Shown here one piece after another: positions 1 through 5,484 of a DNA stretch of 5,484 nucleotides. The notes under the pieces are model-generated. The model had not been told where the DNA came from, did not search any database, and saw only the letters and a program-made list of their open reading frames with translations. Within the stretch, counting starts at the first letter, position 1; each line of letters starts with the position of its first letter. This DNA comes from Actinomycetota bacterium (lineage in GTDB: Bacteria; Actinomycetota; Actinomycetes; Actinomycetales; Microbacteriaceae): positions 1-5,484 of the forward strand of contig VGAV01000187.1 in NCBI GenBank assembly GCA_016870695.1, in the 5' to 3' direction. The position numbers and the translations under genes were made by a program.

Positions 1-1863
1 GTGGTCGTTCATCTCGCCCAGACCCTTGTAGCGCTGGATGCCGTTGTCCTTCGGGATGCGGCGGCCGGCGGCCTGCCCCTGGACGAGCATGGCGTCGCGC
101 TCGCGGTCGCTGTAGGCGTACTCGTGCGCGTGGTTGCTCCACTTGAGGCGGTAGAGCGGCGGCTGCGCGAGATAGACGTACCCGGCCTCGATGAGCCCGC
201 GCATGTAGCGGAACAGCATCGTCAGGAGCAGCGTCGTGATGTGCTGACCGTCGACGTCGGCATCGGCCATCAGCACGATCTTGTGGTACCGCGCCTTGGC
301 CATGTCGAAGTCCTCGCCGATGCCCGTGCCGAAGGCCTGGATCATCGCCTGGACCTCCTTGTTGCCCAGGGCGCGGTCGAGGCGCGCGCGCTCGACGTTG
401 AGGATCTTGCCGCGGAGGGCGAGGATCGCCTGCGTGTGCGGGTCGCGGCCCTGCACGGCGGAGCCGCCGGCCGAGTCGCCCTCGACCAGGAAGATCTCGC
501 TGATCGACGGGTCCTTCGAGGTGCAGTCCTTGAGCTTGTCGGGCATCGCGGCCGACTCGAAGACGCTCTTGCGACGCGCGGTCTCGCGCGCCTTGCGGGC
601 GGCGAGACGTGCGGTGGCCGCATCGATCGCCTTGCGGATGATGTTCTTCGCCTGGCCGGGGTTGCGGTCGAACCAGTCGCCGAGCTTGTCGCCCACGACC
701 TTCTGCACGAACGCCTTCGCCTCCGTGTTGCCCAGCTTGGTCTTGGTCTGACCCTCGAACTGCGGCTCCGACAGCTTGACCGAAATCACCGCGGTGAGCC
801 CCTCGCGGATGTCGTCGCCGGTGAGGTTGTCGTCCTTCTCCTTGAGGAGGTTGTTGGCGCGCGCGTACCGGTTCACGAGCGTGGTCAGCGCCGCGCGGAA
901 CCCCTCCTCGTGCGTGCCTCCCTCGTGGGTGTTGATCGTGTTCGCGTACGTGAAGACGTTCTCGGTGTAGGCCGTGGTCCACTGCATCGCGAGCTCGAGG
1001 GCGATCTTGCGGTCGGTGTCCTCCGACTCGACCTCGATGATCTCGTCGTTGACGACGTCGGCCTTGCGCACGCGGTTGAGGTGCTCGACGTAGTCGACGA
1101 GGCCGCGCTCGTAGAGGAAGGTGTCGTGACGGGCCTCGGTGACCTCTTCGCCCGGCTCGCCCTCGGTGACGACGGACTGCGGCCGCTCGTCGCGCAGGCT
1201 CAGGCGCAGCCCCTTGTTCAGGAACGCCATCTGCTGGAAGCGCGTGCGCAGCGTGTCGTAGTCGAAGTCGATGGTGTCGAAGATGGTGGCATCCGGCCAG
1301 AAGGTGATCGTCGTGCCGGTGCTGTCGCTCTCCTCGCCCTTCGCCAGCGGGGCCAGGGGCACGCCGCCGTCGCGGAACGACTGGCGCCACACGTGGCCCT
1401 GTCGCTTCACCTCGACCTCGAGACGCGTGGACAGGGCGTTCACGACCGACGAGCCGACGCCGTGCAGACCCCCCGACACGGCGTATCCGCCGCCGCCGAA
1501 CTTTCCACCGGCGTGCAGGACCGTCAGGACGACCTCGACCGTCGACTTGCCCTCCGTGCGGTGCATGTCGACCGGGATGCCGCGGCCGTTGTCGACCACG
1601 CGGACGGCGCCGTCGCTGAGGATGGTGACGTCGATGGTGTCGCAGTAGCCGGCGAGGGCCTCGTCGACGGAGTTGTCGACGATCTCCTGCACCAGGTGGT
1701 GCAGACCGCGCTCACCGGTCGAGCCGATGTACATGCCCGGACGCTTGCGGACGGCCTCCAGACCCTCGAGCACCTGGATGGCGTCTGCCCCGTACTCGTT
1801 GGGAACCTTGGTCGATGCCTTCTCGGGTTCCTCGGAAACGATGTCGGGGTTCTCTGACGTCAT
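1..1863 (-). CDS. gyrB: DNA gyrase subunit B, 3' end cut off by window edge
   Basis: GyrB is the ATPase half of DNA gyrase (A2B2), which uses ATP to introduce negative supercoils and relieve positive supercoils ahead of forks. The 621 visible residues read in one open frame from ATG at 1863. The GHKL ATPase domain shows EIVDNS (60-65, Glu60 the likely catalytic base and Asn64 the Mg ligand), DNGRG (91-95) and the ATP lid GGLHGVGSS (131-139). The transducer domain carries the QTKTKLGN loop (372-379, Lys374/376). The Toprim domain has EGDSAGGSA (461-469) and DADVDG (534-539), which bind Mg during cleavage. The fragment ends in [12 protein letters not shown], so by comparison with actinobacterial GyrB roughly 55-60 C-terminal residues lie outside the window. 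A CTGGAG Shine-Dalgarno at 1875-1880 lies 11 nt before the start, slightly far. The gene follows dciA by 119 bp and may have its own promoter. gyrA would be expected next, beyond the left edge. ParE is the alternative, but the dnaA-dnaN-recF-dciA context favours GyrB. Confidence 0.98.
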   Translation of the reverse strand, partial: MTSENPDIVSEEPEKASTKVPNEYGADAIQVLEGLEAVRKRPGMYIGSTGERGLHHLVQEIVDNSVDEALAGYCDTIDVTILSDGAVRVVDNGRGIPVDMHRTEGKSTVEVVLTVLHAGGKFGGGGYAVSGGLHGVGSSVVNALSTRLEVEVKRQGHVWRQSFRDGGVPLAPLAKGEESDSTGTTITFWPDATIFDTIDFDYDTLRTRFQQMAFLNKGLRLSLRDERPQSVVTEGEPGEEVTEARHDTFLYERGLVDYVEHLNRVRKADVVNDEIIEVESEDTDRKIALELAMQWTTAYTENVFTYANTINTHEGGTHEEGFRAALTTLVNRYARANNLLKEKDDNLTGDDIREGLTAVISVKLSEPQFEGQTKTKLGNTEAKAFVQKVVGDKLGDWFDRNPGQAKNIIRKAIDAATARLAARKARETARRKSVFESAAMPDKLKDCTSKDPSISEIFLVEGDSAGGSAVQGRDPHTQAILALRGKILNVERARLDRALGNKEVQAMIQAFGTGIGEDFDMAKARYHKIVLMADADVDGQHITTLLLTMLFRYMRGLIEAGYVYLAQPPLYRLKWSNHAHEYAYSDRERDAMLVQGQAAGRRIPKDNGIQRYKGLGEMNDH

Positions 1864-1900
1864 GAGTTCGCGCGCTCCAGATGGTTTCGTCGGACTCTCC

Positions 1901-1906
1901 ATCCTA
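1901..1906 (-). promoter_or_regulatory. Possible gyrB -10 element (TAGGAT)
   Basis: On the minus strand TAGGAT matches the actinobacterial TANNNT -10 pattern and lies 37 nt before the gyrB ATG, which would give a leader of about 30 nt. No convincing -35 hexamer is seen 16-18 nt upstream, which is common in actinobacteria. A separate gyrB promoter would make sense because gyrase genes are often controlled by supercoiling. This is motif matching only. Confidence 0.35.
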
Positions 1907-1952
1907 CCGCGCGAGGGTCGTTTCGAGCGCGTGTACGCCCCGTGACGGGCTG

Positions 1953-1976
1953 AAAAAGGATCCGATCGATCCGGAT
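1953..1976 (-). terminator. Weak hairpin plus T5 run behind dciA
   Basis: Directly after the dciA stop the minus strand reads ATCCG, a 7-nt loop, then CGGAT, followed by CC and TTTTT. The loop contains the self-complementary ATCGAT. The five-base-pair stem is short, but a T-run is rare in this GC-rich sequence. It could be a weak intrinsic terminator or attenuator separating dciA from gyrB, or chance. Confidence 0.3.
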
Positions 1977-1982
1977 GAGGGT

Positions 1983-2471
1983 CTAGCCGTAGGTATCGCG
2001 CGGACCGCGGCCTTGAACGGCTCTCGGCCCCCATTTCCACGAGGGGACGTCCGGCCCCACGAAGCGGATCGCCTCGACCCCCGCCTCGGGGAATCGCCGG
2101 ATGATCTCCGAGAGGATGTGCGCGCGCATGAGCTGGAGCTGCTTCGCCCATGCCGTGGAGTCCGCCTGCACGGTCAGCGTGCCGGCGTCGAGGGCGACCG
2201 GACGGGTGTGCGCCGCGGTGTCCGCGCCGGCCACGTCGTGCCACGTGCGGACGAGGTCCTCGCGCGCCAGCTGCGGCTCCCACCCCGACGACTGCGTCAG
2301 GGCGGAGAGGACGTCGCCGAGGCCCCGCGGGTCCCGACCGGGCGTGAACGGCGCGTTCTCGTCGTCGGTGTTCCGTCGGCGGCGCGTGCGCTTGCGGTAG
2401 GGCGACGGCTCCAGGCCCCGGAAACGCAGGTACGTCGCCAGGGTCTCCGGCAGCTCGCCGTCGTCACTCAT
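1983..2471 (-). CDS. dciA: DciA-type DUF721 replication protein
   Basis: The 162-residue product belongs to the DUF721 family, whose members are called DciA (mycobacterial homologue Rv0004). DciA interacts with the replicative helicase DnaB and helps its loading or activity in bacteria that lack DnaC/DnaI. The N-terminal third is charged and probably disordered, with a basic run KRTRRRR at 27-33. The DUF721 fold spans about 50-140, with [19 protein letters not shown] at 64-82 and [17 protein letters not shown] at 99-115. The C-terminus [20 protein letters not shown] (143-162) has the GRGPRDTYG ending I associate with actinobacterial members. The ATG at 2471 lies inside the end of recF; the two genes share 8 bp (ATGAGTGA), so translation is probably coupled. 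A partial Shine-Dalgarno, AAGG at 2478-2481, is 6 nt upstream. Family assignment is firm; the helicase role is taken from studied relatives. Confidence 0.93.
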   Translation of the reverse strand: MSDDGELPETLATYLRFRGLEPSPYRKRTRRRRNTDDENAPFTPGRDPRGLGDVLSALTQSSGWEPQLAREDLVRTWHDVAGADTAAHTRPVALDAGTLTVQADSTAWAKQLQLMRAHILSEIIRRFPEAGVEAIRFVGPDVPSWKWGPRAVQGRGPRDTYG

Positions 2472-3615
2472 CGCCGGCCTTGATCTGCCCCGCCTCGACG
2501 CGCACGACGTGGGCGCGCAGACCCTCGGGCACGTCCTCCTCGACCGCCGAGGTGACGATGACCTGCTCGTAGCCGCCCGCGAGCTCCGCCAGTCGCGTGC
2601 GCCGGCCGGCGTCGAGCTCGGCGAACACGTCGTCCAGGATGAGCACCGGGTCGCCCAGGCGGGACTCGGCGCGCAGGAGCTCGGCGGATGCCAGGCGGAG
2701 CGCCAGCGCCACCGACCAGGACTCGCCGTGGGAGGCGTAGCCCTTCACCGGCAGGCCCCGCACCTTCAGGACGAGGTCGTCGCGGTGCGGTCCGACCAGG
2801 GTGAGACCGCGATCGAGCTCGGCCGGGCGCCGGAGGGCGAGAGCGGCGCGGAACTGGTCGGCGAGCGGTGCCCCCGAGCCGGCGGCATCCATCGACTCCC
2901 CCTCCTCGGGATCGGCCCCGCCCACGGACAGCGCCCATTCCAGGCGCGGATCGTGGTCGGCGCCGGCGATGGCGGCGTAGGCGTCCGAGACCGGGGAGGC
3001 GAGATCGGATGCCAAGGCGAGGCGGGCCTCGATCACCTCGGTGCCGAGGGCGACGAGCTTCTCGTCCCAGACGTCGAGGGTGCCGAGGGCGTCGCCACGG
3101 ATCCCGCGCGCGCGAGCGGACTTGAGCAGCGCGGTGCGCTGGCGCACGACGCGGTCGTAGTCGCCGAGCACCCCGGCCATGCGAGGGGTGCGCTGCACGA
3201 TCAGCTGGTCCGCGAAACGGCGACGCGCGGACGGGTCGCCGCGCACGATCTGCAGGTCCTCCGGGGCGAAGAGCACCACCTGCGCGTACCGCGGCAGCTC
3301 GGAGGTGCGGACGTTGACCCCGTTCACGCGCGCCTTGTTGGCGCCCTGCCGGTTCAGCTGCAGCTCGAGCAGGACGCTGCGCTCCCCGTGGGCGAGACGG
3401 GCGCGCACGATCGCGGCGTCCTGACCGTCGCGGACCATCGGAGCGTCCGAAGACACGCGGTGCGAGCCGAGCGTGGCCAGATAGGCGACCGCCTCGACGA
3501 GGTTCGTCTTGCCCTGACCGTTGCGGCCCACGAAGACGTTCGCCCCGGCCGCCAGCGAGACGTCGGCACCCGCGTAATTGCGGAAGTCCTTCAGTCCCAG
3601 CTGCTCCACGATCAC
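2464..3615 (-). CDS. recF: RecF, DNA gap-repair ATPase
   Basis: RecF is an SMC/Rad50-like ABC ATPase that binds single-strand gaps and, with RecR and RecO, promotes RecA loading and recovery of stalled forks. The 383 residues are of normal family length. Visible motifs are Walker A GRNGQGKT (30-37), the ABC signature region ASHGES (294-299) with the helix SVALALRLASAELL after it, Walker B VLILDD (324-329), the D-loop AELD (332-335) and a late VIVTSAVEED (34 residues from the end). The start is GTG at 3615: an in-frame TAG at 3625-3627 rules out anything further upstream. A second GTG at 3609 would remove only two residues (protein begins M/V-I-V-E-Q). No good Shine-Dalgarno precedes either GTG. 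It follows dnaN by 48 bp and overlaps dciA by 8 bp, suggesting one transcript. No gnd gene lies between dnaN and recF, unlike in Streptomyces. Confidence 0.97.
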   Translation of the reverse strand: MIVEQLGLKDFRNYAGADVSLAAGANVFVGRNGQGKTNLVEAVAYLATLGSHRVSSDAPMVRDGQDAAIVRARLAHGERSVLLELQLNRQGANKARVNGVNVRTSELPRYAQVVLFAPEDLQIVRGDPSARRRFADQLIVQRTPRMAGVLGDYDRVVRQRTALLKSARARGIRGDALGTLDVWDEKLVALGTEVIEARLALASDLASPVSDAYAAIAGADHDPRLEWALSVGGADPEEGESMDAAGSGAPLADQFRAALALRRPAELDRGLTLVGPHRDDLVLKVRGLPVKGYASHGESWSVALALRLASAELLRAESRLGDPVLILDDVFAELDAGRRTRLAELAGGYEQVIVTSAVEEDVPEGLRAHVVRVEAGQIKAGDE

Positions 3616-3663
3616 CGAGTCAGACTACCCGCCGGCTCCGACACCGACACCGGGGGCGACCGC

Positions 3664-4815
3664 TCAGCGCAGGAGCAGGTTCGGCTGCAGCAGGTACTTG
3701 AACGTGCCCTCGCCGCCCTTGTCGACCGAGGTCTGCGGGGTGACGAGCACGGGGCTGAGCTTGTTCGCGTTGTCGCTCGAGGTGAACGTGATGCGCGTGA
3801 ACTCGCTGCGGACCGCACCGAGCGACTCGAGCAGGTACTGCGGGTTCAGGCCGAGGGTGACCTCGTCGCCCACGAGCGTCGCGTCGACGGACTCCGTCGC
3901 CCGCGCCTGCTCGGTGCCGGAGGCGTCCATCGACACGCCCTCGGGGCCGAAGGTGAAGCGCAGCGGCGCGGAGCGGTCGAGGACCAGCGCGACGCGGCGC
4001 ACGGCCTCGGCGAGCTCGGCGGTGTTGACGACGCTGTGGTGCTCGGTCTGCTCGGGGAACAGGCGGCGCACGGGCGGGAAGTTGCCCTTGATGAGCAGCG
4101 ACGTGACCGTCTTGTTGCCGGACGAGAAGGCGATGATCTCGCGGTCGCCGGAGCCGGAGAACGCGATCGAGATGTCACCGCCGTGCGCGAAGGTCTTGCC
4201 GACCTCCTGCAGCGTGCGGGCGGGGACGAGGGCCGACGTGGTCTCGTCGCCGGCGGCGGCGCCGCCGTCCCACGGGATCTCGCGCAGGGCGACGCGGTAG
4301 CGGTCGGTGGCGACGAGGCTGAGGCGCGTGCCGGACACCTCGAGCTGGACGCCCGTGAGGACGGGGGTGACGTCGTCGCGAGAGGCGGCGAACGCGACCT
4401 GCGCGATAGCGGTCGCGAACTCGTCGGCGGGGACGAGGCCGGACTCGCCGGTGACCTCGGGGATGGCCGGGTACTCCTGGACGGGCATCGACGCGAGCGT
4501 GAACCGTGCGGAGCCGCAGGTGAGCAGGATGCCGCCGTCGTCGTCGACCGCGATCTGGATGGGGGCGTTCGGCAGTCGACTCGCGATGTCGGAGAGCAGA
4601 CGGCCGTGGACGAGGATCGTGCCGGGCTCGTCGACCGTCGCCTCGATCGTGGTGCGCGCGGAGGCCTCGTAGTCGAAGGCGGCGAGGGAGAGACCCTCGG
4701 CACCGGCCTCGATGAGCACGCCCGCGAGGATCGGCTGCGGGTTGCGCTGAGGTAGGAGCTTCACCACGAACGAGACGGCTTCGCTGAACACATCGCGATT
4801 GACGTGGAACTTCAC
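3664..4815 (-). CDS. dnaN: DNA polymerase III sliding clamp (beta)
   Basis: DnaN dimerises into a ring around DNA and tethers the replicative polymerase and many other proteins through clamp-binding peptides. The 383 residues make the usual three clamp domains (about 1-125, 126-255, 256-383). Recognisable segments are QRNPQPILAG (23-32), TPVLTGVQLEV (150-160), VATDRYRVALREIP (168-181), GNFPPVRRLFP (244-254), LGLNPQYLLE (321-330) and the C-terminal KYLLQPNLLLR. The last segment has Gln377-Pro378-Asn379 where E. coli has Met362-Pro363-Met364 in the partner-binding cleft; Pro is kept. The start GTG at 4815 gives the expected MKFHVNRD beginning and has an AAGGGAG Shine-Dalgarno 5 nt upstream. The gene follows oriC and precedes recF by 48 bp. 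A -10-like element at 4849-4854 could drive it. Confidence 0.98.
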   Translation of the reverse strand: MKFHVNRDVFSEAVSFVVKLLPQRNPQPILAGVLIEAGAEGLSLAAFDYEASARTTIEATVDEPGTILVHGRLLSDIASRLPNAPIQIAVDDDGGILLTCGSARFTLASMPVQEYPAIPEVTGESGLVPADEFATAIAQVAFAASRDDVTPVLTGVQLEVSGTRLSLVATDRYRVALREIPWDGGAAAGDETTSALVPARTLQEVGKTFAHGGDISIAFSGSGDREIIAFSSGNKTVTSLLIKGNFPPVRRLFPEQTEHHSVVNTAELAEAVRRVALVLDRSAPLRFTFGPEGVSMDASGTEQARATESVDATLVGDEVTLGLNPQYLLESLGAVRSEFTRITFTSSDNANKLSPVLVTPQTSVDKGGEGTFKYLLQPNLLLR

Positions 4816-4820
4816 GGACG

Positions 4821-4827
4821 CTCCCTT
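4821..4827 (-). promoter_or_regulatory. dnaN ribosome binding site (AAGGGAG)
   Basis: The minus strand reads AAGGGAG, then 5 nt, then the GTG of dnaN. It is the strongest Shine-Dalgarno in the window and supports this GTG as the start. Confidence 0.8.
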
Positions 4828-4848
4828 GACGGCGGGTATGGCTTCCCC

Positions 4849-4854
4849 ATGCTA
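4849..4854 (-). promoter_or_regulatory. Possible dnaN -10 element (TAGCAT)
   Basis: TAGCAT on the minus strand fits TANNNT and would start transcription near 4842, giving a leader of about 26 nt. No clear -35 hexamer is visible at the right distance. Because a strong hairpin follows dnaA, a separate dnaN promoter is expected; this is the best candidate I see. Confidence 0.4.
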
Positions 4855-4885
4855 GCCCCCACGCCGGAACGGCTCGGATGCACGC

Positions 4886-4901
4886 CCTCGGAACCCCGAG
4901 G
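4886..4901. repeat. Short perfect inverted repeat in the oriC/dnaN side
   Basis: CCTCGG, a 4-nt AACC loop, then CCGAGG: a 6-bp perfect stem. It lies upstream of the proposed dnaN -10, so it would not be in that transcript. Function unknown and it may be chance in GC-rich sequence. Confidence 0.35.
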
Positions 4902-4920
4902 TCATCGGATGTGCCTCAAC

Positions 4921-4948
4921 AGAGATCTGGATTCTTCATCTTGTTAAC
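4921..4948. other. Candidate DNA-unwinding element
   Basis: Eighteen of these 28 bases are A or T, far above the surrounding genes, and the patch sits at the dnaN end of the DnaA-box region beside the one-mismatch box at 4961. Origins need an easily melted segment next to DnaA boxes, and this is the most AT-rich one here. There is no obvious repeated 13-mer. Location is inference from composition. Confidence 0.4.
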
Positions 4949-5093
4949 AGCTGTGGAATCTGGGGATAAGTCTCACGATCGCTGTTAACAGCAGGGAACG
5001 CGCGGGCATCCGCCTGTGGACGCGCTGCGGACAGCCGGTGGTGTTAACACGATCGGCGACAGGGAGCGCTTGACCGGGTTCCACAGTTAACAG
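4941..5093. repeat. Four TGTTAACA-type palindromes forming an imperfect dyad
   Basis: GTTAAC occurs at 4943-4948, 4984-4989, 5043-5048 and 5086-5091, and by eye nowhere else in the window. Extended forms are TGTTAACAG (first two), TGTTAACAC and AGTTAACAG; the second sits in the 12-nt palindrome GCTGTTAACAGC (4981-4992). Centre spacings are 41, 59 and 43 bp, nearly symmetric about 5016. The partners are mirrored too: CGATCG plus C precedes site 2 (4976-4982) and CGATCG follows site 3 (5050-5055), while TGTGGAA lies inside site 1 (4952-4958) and its complement TTCCACA lies inside site 4 (5079-5085). The repeats are directly visible; a protein-binding role is inference. Confidence 0.85.
4961..4969 (-). 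promoter_or_regulatory. DnaA box, one mismatch (TTATCCCCA)
   Basis: The minus strand reads TTATCCCCA, differing from TTATCCACA at the seventh base. It is the best box on the dnaN side and lies next to the AT-rich patch. Confidence 0.55.
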
Positions 5094-5128
5094 CCCGTCG
5101 TACACAGGTCATCCGCAGAGATTCCGAG

Positions 5129-5137
5129 TTATCCACA
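5129..5137 (+). promoter_or_regulatory. DnaA box, perfect consensus (TTATCCACA)
   Basis: Exact match to the TTATCCACA consensus bound by DnaA domain IV. It is the only perfect copy in the window and heads a cluster of weaker boxes near the dnaA end. Confidence 0.85.
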
Positions 5138-5139
5138 GG

Positions 5140-5148
5140 TTTTCCACA
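5140..5148 (+). promoter_or_regulatory. DnaA box, one mismatch (TTTTCCACA)
   Basis: Differs from TTATCCACA only at base three. It starts 11 bp after the perfect box in the same orientation, about one helical turn, so two DnaA molecules could sit side by side on one face. Confidence 0.65.
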
Positions 5149-5149
5149 C

Positions 5150-5158
5150 TGTGTAGAA
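5150..5158 (-). promoter_or_regulatory. Weak DnaA box facing its neighbour (TTCTACACA)
   Basis: The minus strand reads TTCTACACA, two mismatches from consensus. With the box at 5140 it makes the near-palindrome TTCCACAC-T-GTGTAGAA centred on 5150, with one mismatched pair. Confidence 0.35.
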
Positions 5159-5173
5159 CCGTCTCAGAAGCGG

Positions 5174-5182
5174 CTTTCCACA
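5174..5182 (+). promoter_or_regulatory. Weak DnaA box (CTTTCCACA)
   Basis: Two mismatches from TTATCCACA but it keeps the TTCCACA core shared by four sites in this origin. Its last four bases begin the perfect 12-nt palindrome CACAGGCCTGTG (5179-5190). Confidence 0.45.
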
Positions 5183-5214
5183 GGCCTGTGAGGCCCGTTC
5201 ACGGCCGGGAACGA

Positions 5215-5252
5215 CGAAGGGGTTCGTCCGCGGACACGGACGAACCCCTTCG
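5215..5252 (-). terminator. dnaA terminator hairpin, 16-bp perfect stem
   Basis: Arms 5215-5230 and 5237-5252 are exact complements (CGAAGGGGTTCGTCCG on the plus strand) around a 6-nt loop, starting 12 nt after the dnaA stop. In the dnaA direction it is followed by TCGTCGTTCC, not a true T-run, so it is a hairpin-only type terminator or a 3'-end stabiliser. A weaker stem (CGTTC/GAACG, 5196-5200 with 5209-5213) follows immediately. It would shield oriC from dnaA transcription. Confidence 0.8.
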
Positions 5253-5264
5253 GGAGACGGGCGC

Positions 5265-5484
5265 TCAGCGCATGCGGCCGAGCTGGGAGGTGATCTCCGA
5301 CACCTGGTTGTAGATGGACCGGCGCTCCTTCATGAGGTCGCTGATCTTCTTGTAGGCGTACATCACCGTGGTGTGGTCGCGGTTGCCGAAGAGCTGCCCG
5401 ATCTTCGGCAACGACAGACTCGTGCGCTCACGGCACAGGTACATCGCGATCTGGCGCGCCGTGGCGACGGCCTGCGACCTGCTC
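5265..5484 (-). CDS. dnaA: DnaA replication initiator, C-terminal fragment
   Basis: DnaA is the AAA+ initiator that binds DnaA boxes in oriC, melts the adjacent DNA and recruits the helicase. Only the last 72 residues are in the window; the rest lies beyond the right edge. They make up most of domain IV, the DNA-binding domain: [15 protein letters not shown] (fragment residues 5-19), [11 protein letters not shown] (23-33) and the DnaA signature [14 protein letters not shown] (34-47), whose Arg-Asp-His-Thr-Thr contacts the box. It ends in QLGRMR with TGA at 5265-5267. A perfect box for this domain lies only 128 bp past the stop. The fragment is intact and conserved. Confidence 0.97.
   Translation of the reverse strand, partial: SRSQAVATARQIAMYLCRERTSLSLPKIGQLFGNRDHTTVMYAYKKISDLMKERRSIYNQVSEITSQLGRMR

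Larger units (their letters stand above)
4855..5214. other. oriC: Probable chromosomal replication origin (oriC)
   Basis: This is the gene-free stretch between dnaA and dnaN (449 bp between the coding ends), the usual oriC site in actinobacteria. It contains one perfect DnaA box (TTATCCACA at 5129), one-mismatch boxes at 5140 (plus) and 4961 (minus), and weaker sites at 5109 (TCATCCGCA), 5150 (minus) and 5174. The seven-mer TTCCACA recurs at 5079, 5142 and 5176 and, inverted, at 4952-4958. The dnaN-proximal side holds a modestly AT-rich patch. The sequence is visibly richer in A and T than the flanking genes. Four GTTAAC palindromes spread over 4943-5091 form a large imperfect dyad. Position and box content make the call strong; exact limits are arbitrary. 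Confidence 0.88.

Noticed and set aside
1..1857. 618-codon open frame on the plus strand opposite gyrB
   Set aside because: It mirrors the gyrB codons exactly; in GC-rich genes the complementary frame often lacks stops. The translation is low-complexity Val/Leu/Arg/Asp-rich with no recognisable domain.
3578..4300. 240-codon plus-strand frame over dnaN, and similar Ser/Arg/Pro-rich frames on both strands
   Set aside because: Compositional shadows of dnaN, recF and gyrB with no ribosome binding site or domain.
2509..4755. 748-codon open frame on the plus strand opposite recF and dnaN
   Set aside because: It crosses two real genes on the other strand and the gap between them, has skewed composition (Gly, Arg, Asp, Val, Glu) and no family motif. 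GC-driven artefact is the simplest explanation.
5015..5023. TGTGGACGC as an inverted DnaA box at the dyad centre
   Set aside because: Three mismatches at the end of the box; too weak to list, although its central position is curious.
4943..5091. GTTAAC sites as CtrA boxes or MtrA sites
   Set aside because: CtrA is alphaproteobacterial and uses TTAA-N7-TTAA, which is absent. The mycobacterial MtrA GTCACA-type repeats are not seen either.
5196..5213. CGTTC-N8-GAACG as a LexA/SOS operator
   Set aside because: The actinobacterial LexA box is GAAC-N4-GTTC; here the half-sites are in reverse order with the wrong spacing. It is better read as a weak second stem after the dnaA terminator.

Overview
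This window is the chromosomal replication-origin neighbourhood of a high-GC actinobacterium. Gene order and protein sequence fit Microbacteriaceae, probably Microbacterium or a close relative; that placement is inference. Every gene is on the minus strand, so read in the usual orientation the window runs dnaA (3' end only) - oriC - dnaN - recF - dciA (DUF721) - gyrB (5' nine-tenths). No RNA genes, mobile elements or CRISPR arrays were seen.

Region by region: 5265-5484 encodes the last 72 residues of DnaA, including the helix-turn-helix that reads DnaA boxes. Positions 5215-5252 form a perfect 16-bp hairpin just behind the dnaA stop. Positions 4855-5214 are the probable oriC. It has one perfect DnaA box and several near matches clustered near dnaA, a modestly AT-rich patch near dnaN, and a set of four GTTAAC palindromes arranged as a large imperfect dyad. 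Positions 3664-4815 encode the sliding clamp DnaN, with a good Shine-Dalgarno and a plausible -10 element. After 48 bp comes RecF (2464-3615), overlapped by 8 bp by DciA (1983-2471). A 119-bp gap with a short hairpin plus T-run and a possible gyrB promoter precedes GyrB, which runs off the left edge about 55-60 residues short of its expected end.

The genes belong together functionally. DnaA opens the origin, DciA helps load or activate the replicative helicase in bacteria lacking DnaC, DnaN keeps the polymerase on DNA, RecF helps repair gaps and stalled forks, and gyrase removes the positive supercoils ahead of the fork. All five proteins look intact in the parts that are visible.

The coding part is ordinary and conserved. 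I found no hidden new gene system. The item most worth a second look is the symmetric GTTAAC array in oriC: four copies of an AT-rich hexamer in about 150 bp of a GC-rich genome, with partner motifs mirrored around position ~5016. A smaller oddity is the Gln-Pro-Asn at the clamp C-terminus, where E. coli has Met-Pro-Met.
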